Assembly: GCA_029215795.1 (NCBI GenBank)
Contig: JARDYH010000005.1
Location: 29,456,001-29,520,000 of the forward strand
DNA: 64,000 bases
Direction of reading: 5' to 3'
DNA from: Anniella stebbinsi
Taxonomy: Eukaryota > Chordata > Lepidosauria > Squamata > Anniellidae
Shown here: one piece after another, positions 45,599 through 55,629 of the stretch
Layout of the letters: each line of letters opens with the position of its first letter
Position numbering within the stretch: the stretch's first letter is position 1
Notes under the pieces: model-generated
The model's database searches: none
What the model was told of the DNA's origin: nothing
Seen by the model: the letters and a program-made list of their open reading frames with translations, nothing else
Translations under genes and position numbers: made by a program

Positions 45599-45815
45599 GT
45601 AGTTTCCAAACACTTTTCAAGGGCAGCCTACTGTGTTTCACAGTAATCTAAATGTGAGATGATTAAGGGATGAATCACTGTGGCCAGATCTTCCTTTACT
45701 AAGAAAGGACACACTAGATGAAGCTGGGCAAAGGTACTCCTGGCCACTGATGTTCTGTTCTTTCATACATAAACCACTATGGCCCTCCTCCTTTGAAAGA
45801 AAATACATTTAGGTA

Positions 45816-46131
45816 GGGTGACCATATGGAAAAGAGGACCGTGCTCCTGTATCTTTAACAGTTGAATAGAAAAAGGAATTTCAGCAGGTGTCATTTGTAT
45901 GCATGCAACACCTGGTGAAATTCCCTCTTCAACACAATAGTTTAAGCTGCAGGAGCCCTGCTCTCTTGACCAGATACAAAAGAGGGAAGGGTTCCTGCAG
46001 ATTTAACTGTTGTGATGAAGAGGGAATTTCAGCAGGTGCTGCATGCATACAAATGACACTTGCTGAAATTCCTTTTTCTATACAACTGTTAAAGATACAG
46101 GCGCCCTGTCCTCCTTTCCACATGGCCACCC
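45816..46131. mobile_element. Inverted-dimer TA-flanked element, GGGTGACC type
   Basis: TA at 45814-45815 and 46132-46133; ends GGGTGACCATATGG and CCACATGGCCACCC. The two arms pair throughout. Confidence 0.87.
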
Positions 46132-46199
46132 TAATTTAGACAGAAAAAAGTCCTACAACTGCAATGCTGTCTAAACACACATAGGATTGTCCCTTAAGT

Positions 46200-46276
46200 C
46201 TGCAATCCTAGACACACTGACCAAGGAGTAAGTTCCACTGAACTCAGTGGGGACTTGTATAGGATTGCAGTGTGAG
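46200..46276. repeat. Short palindromic CAATCCTA repeat
   Basis: CTGCAATCCTAGACACACTG and GGACTTGTATAGGATTGCAG are inverted ends around CCACTGAACTCAGTGGGG. Confidence 0.7.
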
Positions 46277-47504
46277 GCTGCTGCTATGGGTTTGAAGGGG
46301 GTGTGGCTCTTGTTTTGGCTTGATGCTTCCCCCAAGCCACACAGCCTCTGACTGTAGAGCAAGATCTCCCTAGCCAATATTATGTAACCTCCTTAGGAAT
46401 GTAACATGTCAACTGTCACCCCTCCCTCCCCAAGCCAATCCCTTGCCAGGAGCTGCGAATGAATCCAGGAGGCAGAGTGACGTCTGCCCTTGTGCCATGT
46501 CACCCACACGCTTCTAGAACGGACAATTAGCTAACCTTCTCTCGTCTTCTTATCGCAAGGAAAGGGCCTGGAGCAGCTTTAGGGCTTAAGGGGGTTATCT
46601 CAGGAGCCGGGCCTTATAATCTGCTCCCTATGGGCTCTGCAGGTTCTGAGCGGGTTATGTCACTTCGGAAACCTTAGAAGACTGGAGGCGAGGCGTAGCA
46701 TTTCTCTTTTCCTCTCCCTGCATTTGCAGGTATGCTCCCTTAAAATGGCTCCAACACCTCTGCACCACATCTATGCTTATCAGTAGACCAGACAAGTGAG
46801 ATCTGCAACTACAACAAAATGTTGCAGTATGGAGTGCTCTTGTTCAGGGTCCTAGGCAGCAATGCCCTTTCCAGGCTACTCCATTCCATTCTCTCACCAT
46901 ACCCAGTTTTCTGTCCTGCCTCCCGTCCTCTGTCAGTCAGCATTCCTTGTCCACCGAGCATGCTCAGCAATCATTGAGCTGTTTTGGGTCCTCCTTCCCC
47001 TTAGGGTTTTCTAAAAGGGTGGTTTTTTTTGGTACTTCTGTAAATTCGCGTCTGGGTTCCACCAGCCTACTGATATCGCCCCTTCATGTGTGTGGATAGT
47101 GCTGTTTTGGCTACATAAGGATCCATAGTCGGAAATGAGTCCATTCTTAGCATAGAGGATGCTGTTTCACACTTGTACATATTAAAGTGGTGTCCTTTCA
47201 ATACAGATACAAGGCAGTCCAATACCCTACATCCCCAAACTGCACCTTAACATTTCCATGGGGAGCAAAACGTTTGCCACAAGCCCCCTCTCTGGCAGCC
47301 ACGGGCCTCACCCACAGGAGGCCTTCACTGAAGATTGTGATGTATAGGTAAGGTACATATGGAAATAGGTGATCTAAGCCATGAAGGACTTTACATGTTA
47401 AAAATAGTGCTTTGAACTGATTTGCTGTTGTTAAAGAATTGGGAGTTAGAAATCCTTGTCCAATTATTGTAAAAGGTGTGTCTGCCTGTCTGTGTGTATA
47501 CTCG
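46277..47504. other. No feature recognised
   Basis: Unique-looking DNA with no long frame and no family motif. It could hold regulatory sequence, which cannot be judged from sequence alone. Confidence 0.5.
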
Positions 47505-47578
47505 CACTATGCTGTCTGGGAATGATAGGAGTTGTTGTCCAACACGTCTGGAGGGCACCAGGTTGGGGGACACTTGAT
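47505..47578. mobile_element. Half of a CCCCAACCTGGTGCCC element
   Basis: GGAGTTGTTGTCCAACACGT and GAGGGCACCAGGTTGGGGGA: right arm only. Confidence 0.6.
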
Positions 47579-48404
47579 ATATAGGCTTCCAGAACAATAG
47601 GCAAGCTTCGCTCTTGCAACTGTAGAGTAGGTCAGTCAATATTGCCTACTGCCATCCCACCCTCCCCTTTGTCCAATTAGTCTGGCTTTCTGAGTGATGG
47701 TGAAGCTTCTGGGAGTTCCCATGCCTGTCAGCTGGCCTGTGCTGAGGTGCATCATTACTGCCTCCCTTGGGGCGATGTCACTGTCCCTATATGGGCAGGG
47801 AAAGGAGAAGAGGTGAATCACTGGTATGAGAGGCACAGAATGGTGCATGCATCCAAATGGGGGCATCCGATGAAATGCACAGATACTTGTGCCATAATCA
47901 ACTTGTCTGTTTTCAAGGTGCCACAAAACTGTTGTTTTTGATGAAACACACCTAATGCCTCCCTAAAAATCCATTCTTTGACATTTTGGACTCCACGCCT
48001 GACACCAAAGCACCCTGGAGCGCATCTTACAAACTGTGAACTGCATATATTATTTTTGGAGCCTTGCTCTTGAAAGCAAGCCATTGCTTACCATGCTTTC
48101 AAGATGAACTTGTTTACCTTTGTTTTAAAGGTTGAAACCACTGGTGCCCAAAGCAAATAGCCACTTAACTTGGAATAATCATTTACCTGTGTCTATTACA
48201 TAAAACAAAATGAGGTGCATGTTAATTTGCAGTGACGCCACCACTTAGGATCAAGCTGAAACTTCTACATTTCAGGCACAAGGATAAACAGGGGGATTAT
48301 AAGCAGTGATCATCAACCTGGGCTATAACTCAGCACAGAAATCAATGGACTTAAAGCATACCTAACTCTGTACTGGGTTGTGTGTTCAATGTGCTAGAGT
48401 TGGC

Positions 48405-48455
48405 TCAACACATGTGGAGGGCACCAGGTTGGGGAAAGCTGTCCTGCAGACTTTA
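48405..48455. mobile_element. Fragment of a CCCCAACCTGGTGCCC element
   Basis: GTGGAGGGCACCAGGTTGGG marks the right end only, 11 bp before the GCGC element at 48466. Confidence 0.55.
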
Positions 48456-48465
48456 GAGATACAAT

Positions 48466-48820
48466 GGCTGCCTCTACAAGAGGCATTTAAAGCTCTTTCA
48501 AGGCGCATTAAAAAAATTACCTCTACAAGAACAGAGCGCAAATCGGGCGTAGAGGCGCGTTATCTCCCCAATTATGCGCATTATTGAATGCGCGTTAAAT
48601 CGCGAGTTTTATTTTGCTCCGTCCGTTAAAGCGCATTTTGATTGTGTGAATAAGCGCTTATGCACATTAACTACTTGTAAAGCGCATTTTGGACATCCGT
48701 TAATGCGCTTCGCTGCCTCTCGCCGCCTCTCGTGCAGAGGGATTAGGCGTAAATGCGCTTCTGCGATTATGCGCATAATCGCCTAACCAGGCGCAAAAGC
48801 GAATCCTTGTAGAGGGGACC
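48466..48820 (+). mobile_element. GCGC-rich non-autonomous DNA transposon, copy 4
   Basis: Begins GGCTGCCTCTACAAG, ends CTTGTAGAGGGGACC, and is flanked by AAT at 48463-48465 and 48821-48823. It is closely similar to copy 1 and in the same orientation. It lies just after a fragment of another palindromic repeat (48405-48455). Confidence 0.87.
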
Positions 48821-48984
48821 AATAACTTGTGTGGAGGAGATAACTCTCACAGGGGATTGTACAACCTACTGGGTATGCAAACCTGTGAATGCCCATGAGT
48901 GTGTAGTAACCTAACCGTCCTATCTTTCTGATTGTTATTCTTGGCATAGTGTAATGACTGAGATGCCATTCTTTCTCTGGAAAT

Positions 48985-49345
48985 AAGCCCTGTCTTTACA
49001 TTAAGGGGAAATTGTGTTGCTTAATGGGGGCGTATGTCTTCCTGCTTTTTGGCACAATTGATATGGGTTGCACTACACGGAAGGAGAGGGATGACCACAA
49101 ACTTTGAATTGAATATTTCCCTTCTAAGCATGCTCTGTTCACTTCCATTGAAAAAGCGCCATCTACTGGTGGAAGGTCCTGCATTTTTTTCAGATGTCAC
49201 CTCTTTAAAAGTGGTTCTTTTCATGACGGAATTTCCAAAGGATGCTGCTGGAGACGTACTGTCATTCACAACATCATTTAAAAGACCCACAAACTTTCAT
49301 AACTTTCACAAGTGTAGAATAAATCGCTTGTTTAGAGGAACCCTA
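48985..49345. mobile_element. TIR-like element, CGCCATCTACTGGTGG type, copy 2
   Basis: Same order as copy 1: AAGGGGAAATTGTGTTGCTT, GCGCCATCTACTGGTGGAAG, AAAAGTGGTTCTTTTCATGA, AATAAATCGCTTGTTTAGAG. Confidence 0.6.
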
Positions 49346-49479
49346 TGCCTGGGTAGACATGCATAGGATTGGGATGCATGAGCTGCAAATCAAGCATAAA
49401 ACTTCCCTCTGTCAGGTATGCACTAAAACTGCAATCCTCTCTCCACTTACTTGGGCACAAACTCCACATGCACAGGGTT

Positions 49480-49640
49480 GCAGTGTTAAGTAGCCCTGGG
49501 CAAGCTCCCTCTTCCTCTCAACCTCAGTTGTTCCCCAGCCCCAGCCCTGCAAGATGGGGATAATAATGCTGTCCCTAACTTACAGGTTTGATGCACAGAT
49601 TACAATAATAATAAAATGTGTGTGAATTACTCTGAGCACC
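49480..49640 (+). mobile_element. MIR-type SINE, diverged
   Basis: CCCTGGGCAAGCTCCCTC, AACCTCAGTTGTTCCC, AGATGGGGATAATAATGCTG follow MIR core order. Confidence 0.65.
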
Positions 49641-49659
49641 TGAAGATCTTATATCATTC

Positions 49660-49772
49660 TTCCCCCAATCTGGTGCCCTCCGGATGTGTTGGACTGCAAC
49701 TCCCATGGCCATGCTGACTGGGAATGATGGGTGTTGCAATCCAACACATCTGGAGGACACCAGGTTGGAGGA
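49660..49772. mobile_element. Palindromic CCCCAACCTGGTGCCC element
   Basis: CTTCCCCCAATCTGGTGCCC and GGACACCAGGTTGGAGGAGC are the inverted ends; TGTTGGACTGCAACTCCCAT lies inside. Confidence 0.75.
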
Positions 49773-49852
49773 GCTGTGCTATATAACTACAAGGGGAAAA
49801 TTAAGTTCCTGATCTGTACATCATTTAGCATACAACTATTTCCTTATAAGTA

Positions 49853-50169
49853 GGATAACCATGTGAAAAGGAGGACAGGACTTCTGTATCTTTAACAGTT
49901 GTATTGAAAAGGGAATTTCAGCAGGTGTCATTTGTATGCATGCAGCACCCAGAGAATTTTCCTCTTCATCACTACAGTTAAAGCTGCAGGAGCCCTGCCT
50001 AGCGTGACCAGATATGAAAGAGGGCAGGGCTCCTGCAGCTTTAACTGTTGTGATGAAGAGGGGATTTCTCCAGGGGCTGCATGCATACAAATGACACCTG
50101 CTGAAATTTCCTTTTCTATACAGCTGTTAAAGATACAGGAGCCCTGTCCTCCTTTCCATTGGGTCAAAC
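49853..50169. mobile_element. Inverted-dimer TA-flanked element, GGGTGACC type, diverged
   Basis: TA at 49851-49852 and 50170-50171. Ends have drifted (GGATAACC, GGGTCAAAC). Core subfamily with GCATGCAGCACCC and GCATGCATAC. Confidence 0.8.
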
Positions 50170-50259
50170 TACTTATATGTTTGTCATACAGGCTGTTGAT
50201 CCAGAATGGCCAAGAATACTTTCGAATGTAAAGCACAATGGAAGCAGCAGGCAAAGGTT

Positions 50260-50492
50260 TTTAGAGAGCCCGTGAGAAGCGTTATGGCCAAGTGCTTGAG
50301 TTGAGAAGCTCCTACTTCAAATCTCACCTTGGAGATGAACTGATTAAATGGCCACAGGTAAGCCACTGTTCTCTCAGTCACTACAACTGCCTACCTTACA
50401 AGGCTGTTGTAAGAAGTCCTGAAAATATATAATATGTGAAGCACTTTGAACTTTTGGGGTGTGTCATATAAATGCCAACTACTATTATTTAA
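50260..50492 (+). mobile_element. MIR-type SINE
   Basis: Core resemblance to MIR: GTAAGCCACTGTTCTCTCAG, then TACCTTACAAGGCTGTTGTA, then GTGAAGCACTTTGAAC. Old and diverged. Confidence 0.7.
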
Positions 50493-50550
50493 AAATAAAA
50501 AAATAAAACTTCACAGTGGCAATGTAACTCCCAACACGTGTAGCTTCCAA

Positions 50551-50594
50551 AAACAAACAAACAAACAAACAAACAAACAAACAAACAAACAAAC
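50551..50594. repeat. (AAAC)n microsatellite
   Basis: Eleven AAAC units; the repeated Lys-Gln-Thr-Asn reading frames over it are not genes. Confidence 0.95.
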
Positions 50595-50819
50595 ATCACC
50601 CACCACTGAACATCAAAGACTGCCTGTGCCCACCAAATATGAAGCCAAAACGTGTGTCTGTGCAGAGACGCTTGAAACTATATGTTTGCAGCACCTCCCA
50701 ATCCAGCCCGATGGTTCTATCTGCCTAAAATCCACTGTTCTGGCATCAGCTGTAACAAGAGTCCAAAGAAGCCACAAGGTGGAGTTGGTTGACTACAAAC
50801 CTCCAAGAGGCAACCCTAC

Positions 50820-51240
50820 GAAGTGATGGATGAGAAATTTGTTCAGTTTGCATTTTTATGCAAGAGAGTACCCAATTTGCACCTCATGGAACCAAAGGAG
50901 GCCCTGAACGCAATTTGGGATTGGAAATCACATTGATGCATTTAGCACAAAGGAAAGGAAAAGCATTTGAAAACACACTCACATCTGAAAAAATGTGCAC
51001 AGAAAAATGCGTACGTTTGAAAAATTCTCCAAAACACATCTTAATCAATGGATACATGTGTACAAAATGCATACATTTGAAGTGTGTGCACAAAATGTGC
51101 ACTTTTTGAAAAATGCACACAAAATACATACAAGTTCTTGTGCAGGAAAAATGAGATGTTTGCAATCTGATGCGGAATTGGGACAGAACGAGCCTAGCCG
51201 TGGAAAAATGAGAATCTGGATGTAATCAACTTGGTAGTTC
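50820..51240. mobile_element. Relative of the hAT-like element at 45160, diverged
   Basis: Starts near GATGGATGAGAAATTTG. The interior has repeated AAAATGCATACA/TTTGAAAAAT units mirroring the TGCATTTTTG units of the copy at 45160. Ends are not clean. Confidence 0.5.
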
Positions 51241-51896
51241 ACACACACAAAAAACGGAGTCCCAGTATTGGGAAAAAGGAGGGAAATAAATAAATAAATA
51301 AATATTTTGCCCATGGCATGCCATATCCTGGAAAGTTCAAGTAGCTGCCTTGTGGAAGAAATAGAGACTGTTGCACAAATCCTCTAAGCAAGTTGGTTTG
51401 TGCCTCCTTCCTCCGTTTCTGGTTTACCAATACAATGCAGAAACCAAATACAAGGGAGGATGTGTTCTGGATAAGCATGTCACGCCAGTGATTTTGCCCT
51501 CCGGGCTAGTGCCAGCCCCTTGTGTTTACACAGCTGGGGAGAATCCATGTGATCAGCCACACCACTGGATTCCAGCCATTATGACATATGGACTATTGCC
51601 AAGCAGAAATGCTTCCCAGCAACCCCAGTGTGGGGGCTGTAACATTTTAATCAGTCCTTAGGGACAAACAATATATGATGTATATATCCATGCTTGAATC
51701 CCCCAATATTTTCTGTTTTACTTTAATGCTGCCATTGCCACTTGTGGTATGGCAGGAGGGTTTTTGCATTTGACTGGAGCAGAGACACTGGGAGTGGCAG
51801 TGTTCAACCCTCCCTCTCTCCTGGTGCTGTTTTCCTGATGTAAATTGCCCCTGAAGCTGCTATCAGTTTTTTGTGTGTGAATACAATTGCCTTATA

Positions 51897-52030
51897 CCAG
51901 CCATCTTCATTCTGGTACCCTCCAAATTTGTTGGATTACAAGTGCCATCAATCTAGTCATGGCCATGCTGGATTGGGCAATGGGAGTTGTGGTCAGATGC
52001 ATCTAGAGGGTACTGGTTTGGGGAACACTG
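51897..52030. mobile_element. Palindromic CCCCAACCTGGTGCCC element, diverged
   Basis: TCTTCATTCTGGTACCCTCC at the left, GAGGGTACTGGTTTGGGGAA at the right. Confidence 0.65.
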
Positions 52031-52031
52031 A

Positions 52032-52062
52032 TATCTATCTGTCTATCTATCTATCCATCCAT
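52032..52062. repeat. (ATCT)n microsatellite
   Basis: About seven tetramers turning into ATCC, right after the palindromic element at 51897. Confidence 0.9.
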
Positions 52063-52665
52063 GGACTTAACATTAACTTTGGGGAGGAGGATTTAGATAG
52101 GGAAAACAATATATGACGTGGGGAAAGAGTCAGTGCCACTGCTCTAATCAAATTACACCCCCTGCCCCCATGGCATGAGATTAAAAAAGAAAGGCATCTG
52201 GAGATCTAATCATGGCTCTCCAACATAACATGTACTTTGGTTCTTAGTCTTCTGATTGGAACGCTATCTTTTTGTATCAATATGAAGGACTGAGTTAACC
52301 TTCGAATCCAGTTGATCCTACCCCTGGCTATTATAGCTACTGCTCATGCCTGTTTATAGTGGAGTAGCTACAGGAACTGGCACTGGGGTGAGTTCAAAAT
52401 AGTTGTGGATCTTCAAGGTATTTCAGCTGAAGTTCAAAACTTTCATTACTCAGATAGACTGCTCCTGCTTAGATGGCTGTATTTTTTTTAAAAAAATCAG
52501 CCGTCTTCTGCTAGCCAATGTTACATATGTCTGCTTTTCTTCTCCACACTCCATCCCCCAGCAGATTTTAATGGCTGAATATGCTCTACTGTGTTAGGCT
52601 GCAGGCACAGGGCCAATGAGAATGTGGCAACTGTGCCACTCTGCTCCGCTTACTGCTCCCACTCT

Positions 52666-52973
52666 GACCCCCTCTAGATGGATTCTGTTTGACGCCTGGT
52701 TAGCCGATTATGCGCATAATTGCTGAAGCGCTTTATCGTAAATGCTTGTATGCAGGAGGTAATTGAGCGCACAATTGGTGGCCTTACCAGTTGTTTGAAA
52801 TGCGCTTTACAAGTAGTTAATGCGGAGAATCGCTTGTTCACATAGTCAAAATGCGCTTTAACGGCCGGAGCAAAATAAAACTCGCTATTTAATGCGCATT
52901 CGATAATGCGCATAATCGGAGAGAAAAAGCGCCTCAACTCCCTATTTACGCTCCGTCTTGTGTAGAGGCAGCC
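52666..52973 (-). mobile_element. GCGC-rich non-autonomous DNA transposon, copy 5
   Basis: Begins GACCCCCTCTAG, ends TGTAGAGGCAGCC, and is flanked by TCT at 52663-52665 and 52974-52976. It is the most diverged copy, with internal losses. It sits about 125 bp beyond the TMDD1 polyadenylation signal. Confidence 0.83.
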
Positions 52974-53098
52974 TCTGCCTCTCAGTAAGATGATTTTTCA
53001 TCTACCATCTTAAATGAACCCGTGTAATTATTCCAAACTGAAATACGCCCAGGCTGAATAATTGGAATGGGCTCTAAAACAAAAGATTCACAAGTGGA

Positions 53099-53108
53099 TT
53101 TATTTAAT
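53099..53108 (-). terminator. TMDD1 polyadenylation signals
   Basis: On the minus strand ATTAAATAAA contains ATTAAA (53103-53108) and AATAAA (53099-53104), overlapping, 42-51 nt after the TGA. This implies a 3' UTR of only about 65-75 nt. Confidence 0.65.
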
Positions 53109-53149
53109 GAGATCAACTTTCCTGCAGACGTCACCCAGAGCCGCTTGGG

Positions 53150-54022
53150 TCATGGTTCTTCCTCGGACTCATCCTCGGTCTCATCCTCAGTCTCATCCTC
53201 ATCCTCTGATGTTCTCCGGTCCTCCCCGTCATGCGGAGAGCCTCCGCCGGAGGGGTGACCCCAAATCATAGTCAGGTTCATGTTCTGCCTAGCCGGGGCT
53301 GCATTGTAGTGAACCCCACTGGCGAAGAGGCACTGCCGCAAATTCCAGCAAATGATGTAATATACAGACACCAGCCAGAGGATCAGCCCGGCGAGGAGGC
53401 TTATGATGAGCAGCCGGATCACTGGGCCAATGCAGTACTGCAGGGTCAAGTTGAGCAAAGAGAACGGCAACAACTGCAGGAAGAACGTCCTCAAGCCCCA
53501 GCTGGTGTCCTTCAGAAAGGTCTTCCTGTGCCTCTGGAGAGGGCTGTGTCGACTTCTCTGGCTGGGCGCCTTCTTTCCAGTGACTAGAGCTGACTTTGGG
53601 GTTTTCCCCGCGGTCTGGTTGACCCCCGTCTTCCATTTGGGTTCCAAGCTTCTGTTCTTGTTGAGACTCTTCTTCAGCTCCCTGGAGACGTCGGGGCGCC
53701 CCATTTGGCGGAGTGCTCGGGACAGGCGGTCCCAGTCTACGGCGCCTCCCTGCATCTCCAGCCAGTAGCTGAGGTTTTCTTTGCACTGGTCCATGTCGAC
53801 AACGCCCTGCCACTGGTTCGGAGGGAAGAGACCCTCCTCCGAGGTTTGCTTGGCTTCCTTCCGGGGGATGGCGAGCCGGATGTAAAGCTCGTGGCATTCG
53901 TCCAGGTTCAGGAGCTCTGCGATGCTGCCTAAAGTGGTGGCCTCCGGGTTGCTAGCAGCCATCTTAGTGGAGGGAGGGTGTGCTGCCAGCAAGAGAAGGG
54001 TCGCTCCCATTAGTGCCAACAT
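53150..54022 (-). CDS. TMDD1: TMDD1, transmembrane and death domain protein 1
   Basis: An uninterrupted 290-codon frame. Residues 1-23 are signal-like (MLALMGATLLLLAA). Residues 30-122 form a helical death-domain-like region (LGSIAELLNLDECHELYIRL, then DQCKENLSYWLE, AVDWDRLSRALRQMGRPDV). Residues 123-165 are basic linker. Residues 168-218 are strongly hydrophobic, probably one or two membrane helices (FLQLLPFSLL, then VIRLLIISLLAGLILWLVSVYY). The tail 266-290 is acidic (EDEDETEDETEDESEEE). I recognise the layout as TMDD1; its molecular role is poorly known, and a death-domain adaptor at a membrane is inference. The ATG has A at -3. Met5 and Met21 are alternatives. TGA at 53150-53152 is followed 46 nt later by a polyadenylation signal. 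I see no intron, so it may be truly single-exon; a retrocopy is less likely because no poly(A) tail or decay is visible. Confidence 0.75.
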   Translation of the reverse strand: MLALMGATLLLLAAHPPSTKMAASNPEATTLGSIAELLNLDECHELYIRLAIPRKEAKQTSEEGLFPPNQWQGVVDMDQCKENLSYWLEMQGGAVDWDRLSRALRQMGRPDVSRELKKSLNKNRSLEPKWKTGVNQTAGKTPKSALVTGKKAPSQRSRHSPLQRHRKTFLKDTSWGLRTFFLQLLPFSLLNLTLQYCIGPVIRLLIISLLAGLILWLVSVYYIICWNLRQCLFASGVHYNAAPARQNMNLTMIWGHPSGGGSPHDGEDRRTSEDEDETEDETEDESEEEP

Positions 54023-54038
54023 GGTGAGAAAGGTAGGA

Positions 54039-54044
54039 TTTATA
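54039..54044 (-). promoter_or_regulatory. TATAAA motif just upstream of the TMDD1 start codon
   Basis: TATAAA on the minus strand ends 17 nt before the ATG at 54022. If it were a working TATA box, transcription would start about 25-30 nt downstream, near or past that ATG, and translation would then begin at Met5 (54008-54010). It may equally be chance. Confidence 0.3.
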
Positions 54045-54414
54045 GCCTCGGATCAAGATCAGCCTTAATCTCCTACATTTAGCACTCTGGACGGCAGCTG
54101 GTCTGGTCATGTTGCCCAGCTCCATCTGTCTTCCTTGCACACTCCTCTTCCTGCAGCCGCTCCTCTAGGCCCCTATGAGGTCAGTGAAACCTCATGACCT
54201 GATCTCACAGAGATTACTACTGCAGCTTGTGCTATGGGGCTGTTTTAGGGGTGGGTAGACCAAGAAGGGTTACATTTGCCTGAATAGGTCACATCAAGAG
54301 CAGCATCTACCTTGGCCTAACACACATGGCTGATACTCATACTGATGGCGGTGGCACTGGCTGGCAACCATTCTCACATCAGGACACTCTGTTCCAATTA
54401 AAGAGCTTGGTGGT

Positions 54415-54505
54415 CAGGTATTTCTAAACTGAGGTGGTTTACAAAAATTCCAGAACATAAAAAACATAAATAAAAACAGTAAAACATTAAAAAAAACCTT
54501 TAAAA
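54415..54505. repeat. A-rich LINE 3'-end fragment
   Basis: GGTGGTTTACAAAAATTCCA, then runs of AAAACATAAATAAAAACAG; resembles the antisense LINE tails at 32380 and 43795. Confidence 0.4.
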
Positions 54506-54626
54506 GCCATAATAACCACAACAATTTCAAAAGCCAAACAGATGCGTCTTGACCCCCCTTCCTCAACACAGAGCGGTTCAATGACAGTGACCCATCACTG
54601 TCTTTGATGCATTGGTTGGTTCTAGA

Positions 54627-54740
54627 GCTGCCTTCCCCAACCTGGTGCCCTCCAAATGTGTTGGACAACAACTCCCATCATTTCCATCCAACATGAGGAG
54701 AGTTGCAGTCCAGCACATTGGATGGGCACTCTAGAGCATG
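54627..54740. mobile_element. Palindromic CCCCAACCTGGTGCCC element, right end degraded
   Basis: CTTCCCCAACCTGGTGCCCT at the left; the second arm survives as GAGTTGCAGTCCAGCACATT. About 600 bp upstream of TMDD1. Confidence 0.6.
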
Positions 54741-55262
54741 GGTAGGCAATGTGGTATCCATGGGCATTAATGTGCCCTTGGATACCATTTGTCACACATT
54801 TTCTTCTCAGCAGCTGGGATTCCTATGGAATTGGTTCCTATTGATGTGGGAAACTGTGAGTTCAAAGGAATTGTTTGGCGTGTTGGGGCTCAGCCGTCAC
54901 CTCTGCTTTGTTTTCAAGTCTTTGGGGCAAGTTATTTCTCCTTTGCCATGCCTCCCATGGCAGCCATTTTGTGGTGGTGCCCAGGACAGTTTCTCAAATT
55001 GCCAAATGTGCTCACGGCCCAAAAGATTGCCTATAAACAGGGCAACAAAAACAGGGCAACGAATTGCTCTGTTGTAGGAAATAGAAGAAGGCGGAGAGGG
55101 AGTGCCTCAAGATCTGGGATTTTTAAAAAGTGGAAGACCGTAGTTTTTGGAAAAAGTGTGATGCATCATGTGCTGCATACGTACAAGTAGCATGTTTGGT
55201 CCTCTAAGGGCTTCCTTGATGCCGTTTCCAGGGATCTGGCTGCTCTCCTTCCCATTCCTTTC

Positions 55263-55263
55263 T

Positions 55264-55301
<38 letters not shown>

Positions 55302-55302
55302 A
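55263..55302. repeat. (CT)n microsatellite
   Basis: About 19 CT units with one GT interruption. Confidence 0.92.
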
Positions 55303-55394
55303 GATGAATGCAAAGATGAGGCTGGCACTGCCATTTTCCCCACATCTACCTTATCCTTCCTCCCAGTTACACCTGCCCCTCTGCAGTCTATGCC

Positions 55395-55629
55395 CAGTGT
55401 AAAGATAAAGAATCATCAGAAGGAAGAGCAGGGCCTTCAAGTGGTTCATTGACAATTGGCATCAGGACAGCAGACTGAGTGAGGCACACAGATCTCATGG
55501 TCGCCATCTTCTATACTATGGTGGGATGCACTGCTTTTCTATTTCCATTATAATTATGTCTAAATTTAGAATTTGCACAAATAAATTAACATGTGCAAAT
55601 TGTATGAAACTGGTGTCCTCCATTATACT
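55395..55629 (-). mobile_element. GGGTGACC/TTATTTCTAAA repeat family, reverse copy
   Basis: GACAGCAGACTGAGTGAGGC, ATAATTATGTCTAAATTTAG and CATGTGCAAATTGTATGAAA correspond to the reverse complement of 483-806. Confidence 0.5.

Larger units (their letters stand above)
43795..45780 (-). mobile_element. Antisense LINE 3' region, degenerate, with a nested hAT-like element
   Basis: CACCTTGAATTGTGCCCAG and TGGAAGCCAATGAAG match the same LINE type as 11580-12130. It continues after 45606 (TTCAAGGGCAGCC, ACAGTAATCTAAATGTGAG). An AT/CA microsatellite at 43901-43939 and other insertions break it up. Confidence 0.5.

Noticed and set aside
53231..53768. Plus-strand ORFs opposite TMDD1
   Set aside because: Shadow frames of a GC-rich coding exon.
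53289..53897. 202-codon antisense-frame ORF overlapping TMDD1
   Set aside because: Same strand, shifted frame. It has no family signature, while the 53150-54022 frame has a signal segment, domain and membrane region.
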